A stretch of DNA of 13,577 nt from NCBI GenBank assembly GCA_031285085.1, contig JAITWW010000059.1:1-13577 (forward strand), written 5' to 3'. The notes below the pieces were generated by a model that saw only the letters and a list, made by a program, of their open reading frames with translations, was not told the DNA's origin and did no database searches. The DNA comes from Candidatus Methanofilum arcanum (lineage in GTDB: Archaea; Halobacteriota; Methanomicrobia; Methanomicrobiales; Methanospirillaceae). Made by a program: the position numbers and the translations under genes. Below, piece after piece: positions 6,614 to 13,310 of the stretch (its first letter is position 1; each line of letters starts with the position of its first letter).

Positions 6614-7798
6614 CTATTTCTTACTTCGGAGCTCATCTGGAGTCAGAGGAGACATATCTCGAAGGCGCTTTACAATTCCTGGCAATATCTCAATGACATA
6701 TGAAACATCCTCTTCAGTTGTTTCCTCTCCAAGAGTAAGCCGAAGAGAGCCATGCACACGATCATGTGGCACACCACATGCTACAAGCACATGAGATGGT
6801 TCAAGCGATGCAGAAGTGCAGGCACTTCCTGTTGATGCAGCAATACCATATTGGTTTAAAAGCAACAGAATGGACTCCCCTTCGATGAATTCAAACATGA
6901 TATTGACATTATTTGAGAGGCGATTCGTTGGATGTCCATTCAATCGTGAGTGGGGAATAGTGAGTAATCCTTCAATCAAGCGATCGCGAAGCTTTTGAAT
7001 CTGCATATTGGACTCATACATGAGAGAAACAGATCGGTCAATAGCAGCTCCAAGACCAACAATACCGGGAACATGTTCTGTACCTGCTCGTCTCTTTCTT
7101 TCCTGTCCTCCACCATGAATCAGCCGCTCTATCTTGACATTTGATCTGACATACAAACAACCAACACCCTTTGGTCCATGGAACTTATGAGCGGAAAGAG
7201 AGAGCAGATCAATATGCATCTCATCTACATTGATCGGCACATGGCCAACTGCCTGCACAGCATCGGTATGGAAGTACACTCCTTTTTCTTTGCATATCGC
7301 TCCAATCTCAGGGATGGGCTCTATTGTGCCGATCTCATTATTGGCAAACATGATTGAGACAAGAATGGTGTCCTCGCGAATAGCTCCCGCAACAGACTCT
7401 GGAGAGATAATGCCGTACTCATCTACAGGAAGGAACGTAACCTCAAAACCCTGACTCACAAGCCACTCACAGGGGTGAATCACCGCGTGATGCTCAATGG
7501 AAGACGTTATAATGTGTTTTCCCTTTTTTTGATTTGCAAATGCGACACCTTTTATTGCCCAGTTATTAGACTCACTTCCTCCTGCAGTAAAATAGACCTC
7601 TTCTGGTCCGCATCCGATTGCCTGCGCAACCTGCTGCCTTGCTCGTTCAACTGCCTTCTTTGATGTTTGTCCAAAATCATACAAAGAAGATGGGTTTCCA
7701 AAGTACTCTGTCATATATGGAAGCATGGCTGAAACCACATCGGGGTGAGTCTTTGTTGTTGCAGCATTGTCCATATAGATACATTTTTTTTCGCTCAT
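6614..7798 (-). CDS. iscS: Cysteine desulfurase IscS/NifS
   Basis: A 394-residue pyridoxal-phosphate enzyme that removes sulfur from L-cysteine as a persulfide and hands it to IscU. The N-terminal signature YMDNAATTKTHPDV is followed by the cofactor region SSIEHHAV, Asp in FHTDAVQAVGH, and the PLP lysine Lys205 in SAHKFHGPKG. The persulfide-forming cysteine is Cys327 in STGSACTS, on the long loop typical of group I desulfurases (E. coli IscS has Lys206 and Cys328). It is cytosolic. It precedes iscU by 52 bases and follows the 74-codon gene by 48 bases on the same strand. The start is the ATG at 7798; an inner Met9 directly before DNAATT is possible. No strong ribosome site is visible. Confidence 0.96.
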   Translation of the reverse strand: MSEKKCIYMDNAATTKTHPDVVSAMLPYMTEYFGNPSSLYDFGQTSKKAVERARQQVAQAIGCGPEEVYFTAGGSESNNWAIKGVAFANQKKGKHIITSSIEHHAVIHPCEWLVSQGFEVTFLPVDEYGIISPESVAGAIREDTILVSIMFANNEIGTIEPIPEIGAICKEKGVYFHTDAVQAVGHVPINVDEMHIDLLSLSAHKFHGPKGVGCLYVRSNVKIERLIHGGGQERKRRAGTEHVPGIVGLGAAIDRSVSLMYESNMQIQKLRDRLIEGLLTIPHSRLNGHPTNRLSNNVNIMFEFIEGESILLLLNQYGIAASTGSACTSASLEPSHVLVACGVPHDRVHGSLRLTLGEETTEEDVSYVIEILPGIVKRLRDMSPLTPDELRSKK

Positions 7799-7846
7799 GG
7801 ATATATTTGTAAAAAAGGGTTTAGTTATGTACCAAAGCGTATGTGC

Positions 7847-8071
7847 CTATGAAAGTAGGTTGAGCGCGTTCAGTACAAGTGATTTCTGATCTTCCGGAAG
7901 GTCAAGACCACTAACAATCTGTTTGATGAAAGAAACTACTGTTTGCTTTCCTTTTGGATCGGACATAAAGTTCATAACCGTTTTCTTTCCATTATCACTC
8001 AGCAGAAAATCCATAATCATTTTCTGACCTTCGGGAGAAGCTAAAAACTTCTTTGCCATCTCTTCAATCAT
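7847..8071 (-). CDS. Small protein with three 13-residue repeats
   Basis: This 74-residue protein is not recognised. It contains three consecutive 13-residue units: FLASPEGQKMIMD, FLLSDNGKKTVMN and FMSDPKGKQTVVS. Each has Phe at position 1, Gly at 7, Lys at 8 or 9 and hydrophobics at 10-12, followed by an amphipathic tail FIKQIVSGLDLPEDQKSLVL. There is no signal peptide or cysteine, so it is probably a cytosolic helical protein. It lies directly upstream of iscS (48-base gap, same strand) and may be cotranscribed with it, which suggests but does not prove a link to Fe-S assembly. Start ATG 8071, with MAKKFL four codons in as an alternative. A TTATTTAG stretch (minus strand, about 27 bases upstream) could be box A with a nearly leaderless message. 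Confidence 0.65.
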   Translation of the reverse strand: MIEEMAKKFLASPEGQKMIMDFLLSDNGKKTVMNFMSDPKGKQTVVSFIKQIVSGLDLPEDQKSLVLNALNLLS

Positions 8072-8177
8072 GCAATCTTATTTGATGTAATTACTAAATA
8101 AGAATGATGTTACACTTTGGCTGACATAATCTGACAAAGAGAGAACATTATTATCTCATAAAACGAGATTAGGATCT
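8072..8177. promoter_or_regulatory. Divergent promoter region with CTGACA direct repeats
   Basis: This 106-base region separates the minus-strand isc cluster from the plus-strand lipoprotein genes. Box-A candidates are TTATTTAG on the minus strand (8101-8094, about 27 bases before the 74-codon gene) and TTATTATC on the plus strand (8148-8155, about 27 bases before ATG 8178). Between them CTGACA occurs at 8121 and again at 8131, one helical turn apart, a possible operator. An AGGAT ribosome site lies just before ATG 8178. Confidence 0.4.
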
Positions 8178-8828
8178 ATGCAATATCGATATATTATGAT
8201 AGCAATTGCTATGCTTATTGTTTGTGCAGGCTGTGTTTCTGCACTTACCATATCAACATCCACAGTGCGCACAGAAGATGGAGAGGTGCAGTCAATGACA
8301 TCATCTTCATCTAGTGGAAGCACCGGATCAACACCGAGCCCTGATGAAAGTGTATCTGAAGAAACCGAAGAGAAGGTGGTAGCTGTATCTGAGGAAGATG
8401 AGGAAAAGTTCACAGATGAAGGTGCAGAGGTATTGAGCAGCGAAGAAGTAGTAGAAGAAGTAGAAGAAGTAGCAAATACCTGCACTGAAAAAATTGAAAA
8501 TGAGTTAATCATCAAGTTTGAGCCTGAGTACTTTGAACGTTCTGATGGCACATTGGATGAACTTGCAATGGAAGAAGCAGGGCTCAAGATTCATGATTCT
8601 ATAGATGCAGTTATCCTTTCAGATTTGACGGAGTTTGGTATGCCCGGGCTTCAGCTTGTGAGATTGCCTGAAGGAATGAGTCTGGAAGAGGGTATTGCGT
8701 ACTATGAAGCATTACCTGAAGTAAGGTTTGCAGAGCCAAACTATCAGATATCAATATACCGTGCTGATGAATGTGTAGAGGGTGAAGAGACTGAGACACC
8801 TGATGAAAGCAGCACAGCCGAAGTCTAG
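8178..8828 (+). CDS. Lipoprotein carrying an orphan subtilisin-type prodomain
   Basis: A 216-residue exported protein. Residues 1-18 are a lipoprotein signal ending in the lipobox VCAGC, with Cys19 as the lipid attachment site. Residues about 24-100 form a Ser/Thr- then Glu-rich acidic linker. Residues about 107-193 resemble the propeptide of subtilisin-like proteases (inhibitor I9/fervidolysin prodomain type): ELIIKFEP, then GLQLVRLPEGMSLEEGIAYY and LPEVRFAEPNYQISI. In proteases this domain folds the enzyme and plugs its active site, with the last residues lying in the cleft. Here no catalytic domain follows: the frame ends with a Glu-rich tail and TAG. Cys102 and Cys199 flank the domain and could form a disulfide. 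It may be a surface-anchored protease inhibitor or folding helper, which is inference; a truncated protease gene is the alternative. The start has AGGAT before it. Confidence 0.78.
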   Translation: MQYRYIMIAIAMLIVCAGCVSALTISTSTVRTEDGEVQSMTSSSSSGSTGSTPSPDESVSEETEEKVVAVSEEDEEKFTDEGAEVLSSEEVVEEVEEVANTCTEKIENELIIKFEPEYFERSDGTLDELAMEEAGLKIHDSIDAVILSDLTEFGMPGLQLVRLPEGMSLEEGIAYYEALPEVRFAEPNYQISIYRADECVEGEETETPDESSTAEV

Positions 8829-8834
8829 ATCACT

Positions 8835-8860
8835 AGTTATATTTTTTTAATTTACCATAC
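8835..8860 (+). promoter_or_regulatory. T-run terminator and box-A-like element before the lipoprotein gene
   Basis: In the 32-base gap between the two lipoprotein genes, GTTATAT (8836-8842) sits about 22 bases before ATG 8861 and runs into seven T (8842-8848). The element could end the first transcript and start a leaderless second one. No ribosome site precedes the second ATG, which fits a leaderless message. Confidence 0.4.
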
Positions 8861-10003
8861 ATGATAAATAATAAAAATTTCTCATCAGTACTTTTTGTAT
8901 TTAGCATTATTGCACTTGTTTTCATGGTTTTTTGTGCAGGATGTACAACTATATCTCCATCTCCACAAAATGGGATTTCTATCGCAACACTAGATGATCG
9001 AACAGGAAATGCTATTGCAACATTTGCAGAGCGGTATCAAGAGAGTACACAGATGCCAGTCAATGTTGTTCTCTTCTCCCCAGATGAATGGAATCAAATT
9101 TCGTACCAGGACTATGATCTCATCATTGTCAATGTGGCAGATCTTCGTGATCTTGCAGAACAGAACCTGGTGGCACCAATCACCATATTGGATGATGGTT
9201 CATTGAATAAAACAACATTTGATGCCATCATGCTTCACCCATATATCTTTGGTTCTGATCTCTATGGTCTTCCCCTCCAACCAGATATGCTTGGTTATGT
9301 TATCTGGGGAGAGCTTTTTGAAGATGAAAATGAAATCATTGGATTTAATGAAACATATGGGTATGATATTGGAAATCCACTTACATATCATGAATTACTT
9401 AATATCATTACGTTCATCTCGCACCCTGAAAACGGAAGATATGGGGTAGGTATTGCCGGAAATGAGCCTGATGCTTTGCAAAATCTTTATGAGAGCATTA
9501 TGTATTCATATGGAAGTGAGCTCCTTGATGCAGACAGATCGGAGGCAGAAGCGATATTTCAAGAATTGCTATCAAATAGTGCATCTGAATACACGACGTG
9601 GAGTAGAAAAGATGTAACAGATGCATTGTTACAACATAAGATTCAGAGTGCAATTACTTGGTTTTCAGAGTTTGAAACTCTGAGTTCTCCTGAGCATAAT
9701 CCAAACAATGAGAAGTTTATTTTTTTATCTCTTCCTGGAAGTTGGAATAACAACGGAGCATTTCATAGTGTCACGATACCAGCTGGGCAAGTATTTGCAG
9801 TACCGCGTATGTCTGACGAAAAAAGTGAACTGGTTGCATTTTTGAACTGGTTCTATCAGCCAGATACACAGTGGGAATGGATGCAAGCTGGAATGCAACC
9901 AATGATTCACGAGATCCAAGAGTCTTGGGAGTACCTCATGGCAAATAGCTATAATGCAGCATATATTATCAGTCTTCGAAATGTATGGAAAAGCACACCA
10001 TGA
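8861..10003 (+). CDS. ABC-type solute-binding lipoprotein
   Basis: This 380-residue lipoprotein starts with a hydrophobic signal (residues 7-24) and the lipobox FCAGC, making Cys28 the membrane anchor. The rest resembles family 1 extracellular solute-binding proteins, such as the sugar-binding MalE group: an early strand ISIATLDDRTGNAIATFAERYQ, YDLIIVNVADLRDLAEQNLV, then GLPLQPDMLGYVIW near the hinge. The C-terminal block VPRMSDEKSELVAFLNWFY is where these proteins usually carry the K-x-E-A-A-x-x-F-L-x-F-L pattern. Such proteins hand a ligand to an ABC permease outside the cell. The ligand is unknown, and no permease or ATPase gene is in the window, so it may work with a distant transporter or as a sensor. 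It follows the prodomain lipoprotein by 32 bases on the same strand. Confidence 0.85.
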   Translation: MINNKNFSSVLFVFSIIALVFMVFCAGCTTISPSPQNGISIATLDDRTGNAIATFAERYQESTQMPVNVVLFSPDEWNQISYQDYDLIIVNVADLRDLAEQNLVAPITILDDGSLNKTTFDAIMLHPYIFGSDLYGLPLQPDMLGYVIWGELFEDENEIIGFNETYGYDIGNPLTYHELLNIITFISHPENGRYGVGIAGNEPDALQNLYESIMYSYGSELLDADRSEAEAIFQELLSNSASEYTTWSRKDVTDALLQHKIQSAITWFSEFETLSSPEHNPNNEKFIFLSLPGSWNNNGAFHSVTIPAGQVFAVPRMSDEKSELVAFLNWFYQPDTQWEWMQAGMQPMIHEIQESWEYLMANSYNAAYIISLRNVWKSTP

Positions 10004-10032
10004 GTTCATGAATAAAAAAAAGAACTTTTTTT
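10003..10032 (+). terminator. Hairpin and T-run after the solute-binding protein gene
   Basis: AGTTC (10003-10007) pairs with GAACT (10022-10026), followed by a run of seven T (10026-10032). The A-run before GAAC could also pair with the T-run. It begins at the stop codon of the gene, so it is well placed as its terminator. Confidence 0.55.
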
Positions 10033-10072
10033 CAGATATGACATGTTCATCTCTCACAGATGTCCAACATAA

Positions 10073-10101
10073 TTATATACATTCACAGATAAGTAAAAGG
10101 T
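10073..10101 (+). promoter_or_regulatory. Box A and ribosome site of the radical SAM-uppS operon
   Basis: TTATATAC (10073-10080) matches the archaeal box A well and lies 35 bases before ATG 10112. A start site about 20-25 bases downstream would give a very short leader. AAAAGGT (10095-10101) is a ribosome site about ten bases before the ATG, usable if transcription begins upstream of it. Confidence 0.5.
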
Positions 10102-10111
10102 AGATTATCAA

Positions 10112-11179
10112 ATGGATGAGATTAGTTCTGATGATAAACCACCTAATACATTCGGTACGTCCTGTACCTTTTGTAAATCTTCTGATGTTGTTTCGCCTCC
10201 TTTGACATATCCTGCACAAGGCTGTACTTTTTGTGTTCAGGGTGCAAAGATGGTACTTTTTATAACTGGGTTATGTACTCGTACTTGTTGGTATTGCCCA
10301 TTATCGCAGGAGAGGAAAGGGCAGGATCGTATTTATGCAAATGAACATGAAATAACCTCTCCAGATGAGAGCCTCATCGTTGCAGAAAAAATGAGTGCTC
10401 TTGGTACTGGTATTACTGGTGGAGAGCCATTTCTTGTGATTGAAAGAGTGGTTGAGTTTACGCGTGTGTTAAAAGAAACATATGGCAACGAACATCACAT
10501 TCATCTGTATTCCGGTATTCCACCTACAAAAGAAGATCTTGAACCAATTATCGGACTTGTTGACGAGATTCGACTGCATCCACCGATAGAACTCTGGGAT
10601 GATATCAGCAATACTGCATATGCAGCCTCGGTCAAGCTTGCTCGTTCACTTGGCTTTCATATTGGATTTGAAGTTCCCTCCTTTCCTGGCATCGAAAAAT
10701 TTGAACCCTTTCTTACAGAATTTGATTTTTTGAACATAAATGAACTTGAGTGGGGAGATACAAATGCAGATGCCATGCGTTCTCTGGGGTATGAATTCTT
10801 GAGCCCTACTTCAAATGCTGTTTTCGTCGACTTACATGGTGCACAAAAATTTTTAAAAGAAGCAAAGGTTCATTGGTGTTCGTCAAATTTTAAAGACAGT
10901 ATTCAGCTTCGAAGGAGACTCATACGCATTGCAACAAATACAGCACGACCATTTGATGAGATAACAGAAGATGGAACAATACTTTATGGTGTTCTTGAAG
11001 GAAACCCAAATCTTTCATCACTTAAACTCACAAAAGATATGTACACAAGATATCATGATCGAATCGAACTTGCATGGTGGATTCTTGAAGATATTATATC
11101 AGATGTTTCATCATATAACCCCCATCTCATCGAAAGATACCCTGATGGTGGGCACATTCTTGAGGTGATACCGCTATGA
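10112..11179 (+). CDS. Radical SAM protein, COG2108-like
   Basis: A 355-residue protein with the radical SAM cluster motif CxxxCxxC at Cys55, Cys59 and Cys62 (GLCTRTCWYC). That motif binds the [4Fe-4S] cluster that cleaves S-adenosylmethionine; the SAM-binding GGEP motif is at residues 103-106. Two CxxC pairs precede it (Cys18/Cys21 and Cys38/Cys41, in SCTFC and GCTFC), which could hold zinc or a further cluster. The string GAKMVLFITGLC and the following PLSQERKG-x-D-x-x-YANE are, as I recall, typical of COG2108, annotated as related to pyruvate formate-lyase activating enzymes and without a known substrate. Its stop overlaps the uppS start (ATGA), so the two are almost certainly translated together, hinting at polyprenyl or lipid-carrier chemistry. 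That is inference; tRNA or cofactor modification remains possible. It is cytosolic. Confidence 0.9.
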   Translation: MDEISSDDKPPNTFGTSCTFCKSSDVVSPPLTYPAQGCTFCVQGAKMVLFITGLCTRTCWYCPLSQERKGQDRIYANEHEITSPDESLIVAEKMSALGTGITGGEPFLVIERVVEFTRVLKETYGNEHHIHLYSGIPPTKEDLEPIIGLVDEIRLHPPIELWDDISNTAYAASVKLARSLGFHIGFEVPSFPGIEKFEPFLTEFDFLNINELEWGDTNADAMRSLGYEFLSPTSNAVFVDLHGAQKFLKEAKVHWCSSNFKDSIQLRRRLIRIATNTARPFDEITEDGTILYGVLEGNPNLSSLKLTKDMYTRYHDRIELAWWILEDIISDVSSYNPHLIERYPDGGHILEVIPL

Positions 11180-11952
11180 ATTTTTTTGAATCAATATATC
11201 TGTGGTATCTCCTGCGAAAATGCAATCACGTTCCAAAGCATATTGCTCTGATTCAAGATGGGAACCGAAGATATGCCGAAAAAATGGGGGTACCACGAGC
11301 AATTGGACACCGAATTGGAGCGGACCGTACTGATCAAGTGCTTGAATGGGCACATGAAGTGGGGATACAGTACTTAACTCTCTATACCTTTTCAACTGAA
11401 AATTTTAGCCGAACGAAAGATGAATTAGCTGAACTTTTTGCCTTGTTTAAGGAGAGGTTGGAGCTTATTGTTGAGGATGAGCGTATTCATAAGTACCGCA
11501 TTCGTATTCAGATGATAGGTGACAAGGAGAAGCTCCCCTCAGATATTCAAGAGATAATTCATAATGCTGAGTCTGCAACCGCCCATTACAGCAACTATTA
11601 TATCAGTGTCGCCCTCGCATATGGAGGGAGAAATGAGATTGTACAGGCAGGGAAGAGGATTCTGGATGATATTCAGGAGCAAGAGGTACATGCTGAACAG
11701 ATCACTCCTGAGCTGATAGAGGATTATCTTTACGGTCGAAACAGCGCTATTCCACCTGTAGATCTGATCATTCGAACTGGTGATGATTGCAGAACATCAA
11801 ATTTCCTGCCATGGTTTGCAAATGGATATGAAGCAGCAGTGTATTTCTGTGCACCTTACTGGCCACTCTTTAAAAAAACAGATTTCCTGAAGGCTATTCG
11901 AGAGTATTCAAATCTTCGTGATGTCCTTGAAAAGAGAAAATATACGGTATAA
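11176..11952 (+). CDS. uppS: Cis-prenyltransferase (polyprenyl diphosphate synthase)
   Basis: A 258-residue enzyme adding isopentenyl diphosphate units in cis to an allylic diphosphate. In archaea the long product is made into dolichyl phosphate, the lipid carrier of N-glycosylation. The family blocks are in order: HIALIQDGNRRYAE with catalytic Asp28, LTLYTFSTENFSR, SVALAYGGRNEIVQA and VDLIIRTGDDCRTSNFLPW. The last block differs from the usual RTGGExRLSNFLPW (GD-DCRTS for GE-x-RLS), so the diphosphate-binding arginines are kept but the surrounding loop is changed. A short N-terminal helix (ESIYLWYLLRK) precedes the core and may touch the membrane. The start overlaps the radical SAM stop by four bases (ATGA), so the reading frames are coupled; no independent ribosome site is evident. 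Confidence 0.96.
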   Translation: MNFFESIYLWYLLRKCNHVPKHIALIQDGNRRYAEKMGVPRAIGHRIGADRTDQVLEWAHEVGIQYLTLYTFSTENFSRTKDELAELFALFKERLELIVEDERIHKYRIRIQMIGDKEKLPSDIQEIIHNAESATAHYSNYYISVALAYGGRNEIVQAGKRILDDIQEQEVHAEQITPELIEDYLYGRNSAIPPVDLIIRTGDDCRTSNFLPWFANGYEAAVYFCAPYWPLFKKTDFLKAIREYSNLRDVLEKRKYTV

Positions 11953-11986
11953 CACGTAACTAGTGCTATGGATTAGATAACAGATA

Positions 11987-12041
11987 AATGGCTTCTTCTG
12001 TGACTGCTGATGAAAGCATCTTTCGTCAGTTTCAAGCCATT
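11987..12041. repeat. Nested hairpin between uppS and the glycosyltransferase gene
   Basis: An outer perfect 8-base stem, AATGGCTT (11987-11994) with AAGCCATT (12034-12041), encloses an inner 10-base stem, CTGATGAAAG (12007-12016) with CTTTCGTCAG (12020-12029), broken only by one G-U type pair and closed by a CAT loop. The bulge is asymmetric: 12 bases on one side, 4 on the other. No T-run follows, so it is not a standard archaeal terminator. It lies 35 bases after the uppS stop. It could be a structured RNA, a processing site, a protein-binding element or a small mobile-element remnant. Confidence 0.6.
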
Positions 12042-12084
12042 GTGTTGAATATACTTAAATAAACATTTTCATATCTTTTTTGCA

Positions 12085-12135
12085 TTTATATCATTGTTTT
12101 TTCCATTTTCATCATTTTTTACAAACACGTATATG
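12085..12135 (+). promoter_or_regulatory. Box-A candidates upstream of the glycosyltransferase
   Basis: TTTATATC (12085-12092) and GTATATG (12129-12135) both resemble archaeal box A. The second is centred about 28 bases before ATG 12160, which would give a leaderless message starting at that ATG; the first would suit the in-frame ATG at 12133 or give a longer leader. Neither ATG has a clear ribosome site. Confidence 0.4.
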
Positions 12136-12159
12136 AGATCCTTGCATAATCTGTATTGC

Positions 12160-13071
12160 ATGTCAGTAAATAGGGATGAGGTCTGTGTTCTCATTCCCGC
12201 ATTAAATGAAGATCCAACAATCGGACCTCTTATTGATCAGTTGAAGGCGCGGGGTTTTTCAGATATTCTTGTCGTTGATGGAAGAAGTACAGATAAAACA
12301 AGGAAGATTGCGAGTGAAAAGGGCGTCAGAGTATATACTCAAAAGGGGCGTGGAAAAGGAGCTGCTCTTATCGAAGTTATTTCATCTCCAGATCTTATTC
12401 AAAAGCCATATGTCCTTATGCTTGATGCCGATGGAACAAATTCACCAGAGGATGATCTTATTGTTCTCTCACCATTGTTTGCAAAAGCAGATCAGGTTAT
12501 TGGAAATCGTTTAATTGATAAAAATGCAGGTGTTTTTCATCGGTTAAATCTCTATGGGAACAAAATTCTCAATCATATGTTTAAAGTGACTCATGGAGAG
12601 TATCTGTATGATATTTTATCGGGGTATCGGGCATTTAAAACTACATCTTTAAAGCAAATGCACCTCACTGAACAAGGTTTTGGAATTGAAACAGAGTTCG
12701 CTGCTGAAGCTGTGAGGAGAAGACATAATGTTGTAGTTGTGCCAACTTCATATGGGGCACGAGTAGGAACATCTACAAAATTGCGTCCATTTTCTGATGG
12801 GATTAAAATAGGAGTTACTATGATAAAACTTTCAAGAATGAATAATCCTCTGATTTATTTCGGCCTGATTGGACTTATTCCAATTATATTTGGAGGATTT
12901 CTCAGCCTCTACTGCGTTATTGATTGGATCCTTGGTGTTGAACATGTTCCGTTGATGATTGCTTCTACATTATTGATTATTGTTGGAACTCAACTGATAA
13001 TGATGGCCCTTTTTGCAGATCTTTTCTTGTCTTATCATCGAGAAGTTCTCCTTGAAATCCGTCGAAAATAA
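12160..13071 (+). CDS. aglJ: Family 2 glycosyltransferase, AglJ-like (dolichyl-phosphate sugar transferase)
   Basis: From ATG 12160 the protein has 303 residues. The frame extends upstream to a TTG at 12094 and an ATG at 12133, but that Phe-rich extension is unlike the family, and the domain begins at once with VCVLIPALNE. The GT-A fold is clear: nucleotide-sugar Asp40 in VVDGRSTDKT, the metal-binding DxD at Asp89/Asp91 in MLDADGT, and GNRLIDKNAGVFHRLNLYGN followed by LSGYRAF. Two membrane helices lie at the end (about residues 229-255 and 263-288). This layout matches the AglJ family, which in Haloferax adds the first hexose to dolichyl phosphate for S-layer N-glycosylation. The sugar donor cannot be read from sequence. 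uppS upstream would make the carrier lipid; a small membrane protein gene follows 14 bases after the stop. Confidence 0.88.
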   Translation: MSVNRDEVCVLIPALNEDPTIGPLIDQLKARGFSDILVVDGRSTDKTRKIASEKGVRVYTQKGRGKGAALIEVISSPDLIQKPYVLMLDADGTNSPEDDLIVLSPLFAKADQVIGNRLIDKNAGVFHRLNLYGNKILNHMFKVTHGEYLYDILSGYRAFKTTSLKQMHLTEQGFGIETEFAAEAVRRRHNVVVVPTSYGARVGTSTKLRPFSDGIKIGVTMIKLSRMNNPLIYFGLIGLIPIIFGGFLSLYCVIDWILGVEHVPLMIASTLLIIVGTQLIMMALFADLFLSYHREVLLEIRRK

Positions 13072-13085
13072 TATTGCATTGTGAG

Positions 13086-13310
13086 ATGGTTTTTTCTCGT
13101 TTTTTCTCCTTTGGCCTTTTTGCTGCTCTGCTCGTCGTTGTTGCTGTTGAGCTTTTGCGTCGCGGCTGGTCTGAATCTGGTCGAAAGAGTATTTCCCTCC
13201 TTTTTTGTATGGGATCTGTTGCACTTGTTTTTGATATGACGCTTGCGTTTGTTTTTGGCTGTGCCCTTGTGCTTGGTGAGAGCTATCTTCGGAAATACTT
13301 TGCATCGTAA
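13086..13310 (+). CDS. Small two-helix membrane protein
   Basis: A 74-residue protein that I do not recognise. It has two hydrophobic segments (about residues 7-25, FSFGLFAALLVVVAVELL, and 41-66, SLLFCMGSVALVFDMTLAFV onward) joined by a basic loop RRGWSESGRKS. Both ends would therefore lie on the same side, with the charged loop probably cytoplasmic. The ATG at 13086 is chosen; the frame opens at a TTG (13074) without support. A weak TTGTGAG ribosome site lies before the ATG. It begins 14 bases after the AglJ-like gene and is probably cotranscribed, so it may assist the transferase or act on the lipid carrier, but nothing in its sequence proves this. Confidence 0.62.
   Translation: MVFSRFFSFGLFAALLVVVAVELLRRGWSESGRKSISLLFCMGSVALVFDMTLAFVFGCALVLGESYLRKYFAS

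Noticed and set aside
8156..8587. 143-codon Ser-rich minus-strand frame
   Set aside because: It lies opposite the Ser/Glu-rich linker and prodomain of the lipoprotein gene, and its low-complexity Ser composition is the antisense of Glu/Ser codons.
9725..10057. 110-codon minus-strand frame
   Set aside because: Antisense to the clearly coding end of the solute-binding protein gene and runs across its terminator.
12007..12041. CTGATGA and, on the other strand, GAAACTGACGA inside the nested hairpin, resembling hammerhead ribozyme core strings
   Set aside because: The order is wrong: GAAA does not follow a stem II after CTGANGA on either strand, and no cleavage-site arrangement fits. The string is explained by the simple stem.
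12094..12159. Upstream extension of the glycosyltransferase to a TTG codon
   Set aside because: The extension is Phe-rich, lies in promoter-like AT-rich DNA and is not expected for the AglJ family, whose domain starts right after the ATG at 12160.
12970..13305. 111-codon Gln/Lys-rich minus-strand frame
   Set aside because: It is antisense to the end of the glycosyltransferase and the two-helix membrane protein; its composition mirrors their hydrophobic codons.
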